Source of the DNA: Gammaproteobacteria bacterium
GTDB taxonomy: Bacteria; Pseudomonadota; Gammaproteobacteria; Steroidobacterales; Steroidobacteraceae
Length of the DNA stretch: 5,550 nt
Reading direction: 5' to 3'
NCBI GenBank assembly: GCA_030040525.1
Contig: JASHTN010000100.1
Span: 1 to 5,550, forward strand
Of the stretch, positions 4,870 through 5,550 are shown piece after piece; position 1 is the stretch's first letter, and each line of letters begins with the position of its first letter. A program made the translations under genes and the position numbers. The notes under the pieces are model-generated. The model saw only the letters and a list, made by a program, of their open reading frames with translations. It was not told the origin of the DNA and ran no database searches.

Positions 4870-5550
4870 ATGAGCACCAACAGCGACACACTGGCGCTGT
4901 TCGCCGGCAACGCCAACCCGGCGCTCGCGCACGACATCGCGCGCAGCCTGCACGTGCCGCTCGGACGCGCGTACGTGGGGCGCTTCTCGGATGGCGAGAT
5001 CAATATCGAGCTGATGGAGAACGTGCGCGGGCGCGACGTCTTCATCGTGCAGTCGACGTGTCCGCCGGCGAACGACAGTCTGATGGAGCTGCTGGTGATG
5101 GTCGATGCGGCGCGGCGGGCCTCTGCCGCGCGCATCACCGCGGTGGTGCCGTACTTCGGCTACTCGCGCCAGGACCGCCGGCCGCGCGCCACCCGCTCGG
5201 CGATCACCGCGAAGCTGGTGGCGAACATGCTCTCCAGCGCCGGCGTCAACCGCCTGCTGACGATCGATCTGCACTCGGACCAGATCCAGGGGTTCTTCGA
5301 CATCCCGGTCGACAACGTGTACGCCTCGCCGGTGCTGCTCGGGGATGCGTGGAAGCAGTCCTACCGCAACATCATCATCGTCTCGCCGGACGTCGGCGGC
5401 GTGGCGCGCGCCCGGGCTTTCGCCAAGCGCCTGGACGATGCGGACCTGGCGATCATCGACAAGCGCCGGCCGCGGCCGAACGAGTCCAAGGTGATGAACA
5501 TCATCGGCGAGGTCGAGGGCAAGACCTGCATCCTGATCGACGACATGGTC
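4870..5550 (+). CDS. prs: Ribose-phosphate pyrophosphokinase (PRPP synthetase), 3'-truncated by window
   Basis: Prs transfers the pyrophosphate of ATP to ribose 5-phosphate, making PRPP for purine, pyrimidine, NAD, histidine and tryptophan synthesis in the cytosol. The first 227 codons are present, about 72% of the usual 315, still open at the edge. Family landmarks are LFAGNANPALA (10-20), GRFSDGE (37-43), the ATP-contacting YFGYSRQDRR (95-104), the metal-site DLHSDQIQGFFD with H135 (E. coli has HAEQ), VDNVYASP, VSPDVGGVARAR (171-182), the catalytic flexible-loop start IDKRRPRPNES with K198 and R200, and the beginning of the PRPP-binding loop at ILIDDMV. The ATG at 4870 is fixed by an in-frame TAG at 4864-4866. 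No convincing Shine-Dalgarno is seen. The gene starts 59 nt after tRNA-Gln, so a shared transcript is likely. Confidence 0.98.
   Translation, partial: MSTNSDTLALFAGNANPALAHDIARSLHVPLGRAYVGRFSDGEINIELMENVRGRDVFIVQSTCPPANDSLMELLVMVDAARRASAARITAVVPYFGYSRQDRRPRATRSAITAKLVANMLSSAGVNRLLTIDLHSDQIQGFFDIPVDNVYASPVLLGDAWKQSYRNIIIVSPDVGGVARARAFAKRLDDADLAIIDKRRPRPNESKVMNIIGEVEGKTCILIDDMV

Noticed and set aside
4594..5274. Open frames on the minus strand across tRNA-Gln and prs
   Set aside because: They run through a perfectly folded tRNA and the clear prs frame; the apparent peptide repeats in them are just the 17-bp DNA repeat read backwards.

Overview
The window reads as a chromosomal housekeeping block from a very GC-rich gammaproteobacterium. 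The gene order (TPR lipoprotein, lolB, ispE, tRNA-Gln, prs, divergent from prfA and prmC) is the one known from Pseudomonas and Xanthomonas-type genomes. The lolB gene supports placement in Gamma- or Betaproteobacteria. The base composition and protein wording fit a Xanthomonadales, Nevskiales or Steroidobacter-like lineage, but the genus cannot be fixed by eye. I see no transposase, phage gene, CRISPR array or toxin-type cargo.

Minus strand, positions 1-1114: prfA (peptide chain release factor 1) is followed by the first nine codons of what is probably prmC, the methyltransferase that modifies the RF1 GGQ glutamine. A divergent intergenic gap of about 137 bp (1115-1251) follows. In relatives hemA usually lies upstream of prfA at this spot; it is not here.

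Plus strand, positions 1252-4629: three tightly packed genes. The first is a 625-residue TPR lipoprotein in the position of Pseudomonas LbcA. The second is lolB, the outer-membrane lipoprotein receptor, whose start overlaps the preceding stop. The third is ispE, a kinase of the MEP isoprenoid pathway, which overlaps lolB by 17 bp. Neither lolB nor ispE has a clear Shine-Dalgarno sequence, so translational coupling is likely. The TPR gene carries an in-frame 8 x 15 bp tandem repeat encoding a Pro-Gly-rich linker.

Plus strand, positions 4630-5550: a short array of 17-bp tandem repeats, a complete tRNA-Gln(UUG) with encoded CCA, a 59-nt leader with competing hairpins, and the first 227 codons of prs (PRPP synthetase), cut by the window edge. 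A good sigma70-like promoter (TTGACA, 17 bp, CACAAT) lies inside the ispE coding sequence in an AT-richer patch. It could drive tRNA-Gln and prs independently of the upstream genes.

The genes cover outer-membrane lipoprotein assembly, isoprenoid precursor supply, nucleotide precursor supply and translation. This is a core-genome neighbourhood. I did not find a convincing new multi-gene system. The points worth a second look are the regulatory and repeat features around ispE, tRNA-Gln and prs, the repeat-bearing LbcA-like lipoprotein, and the absent hemA.
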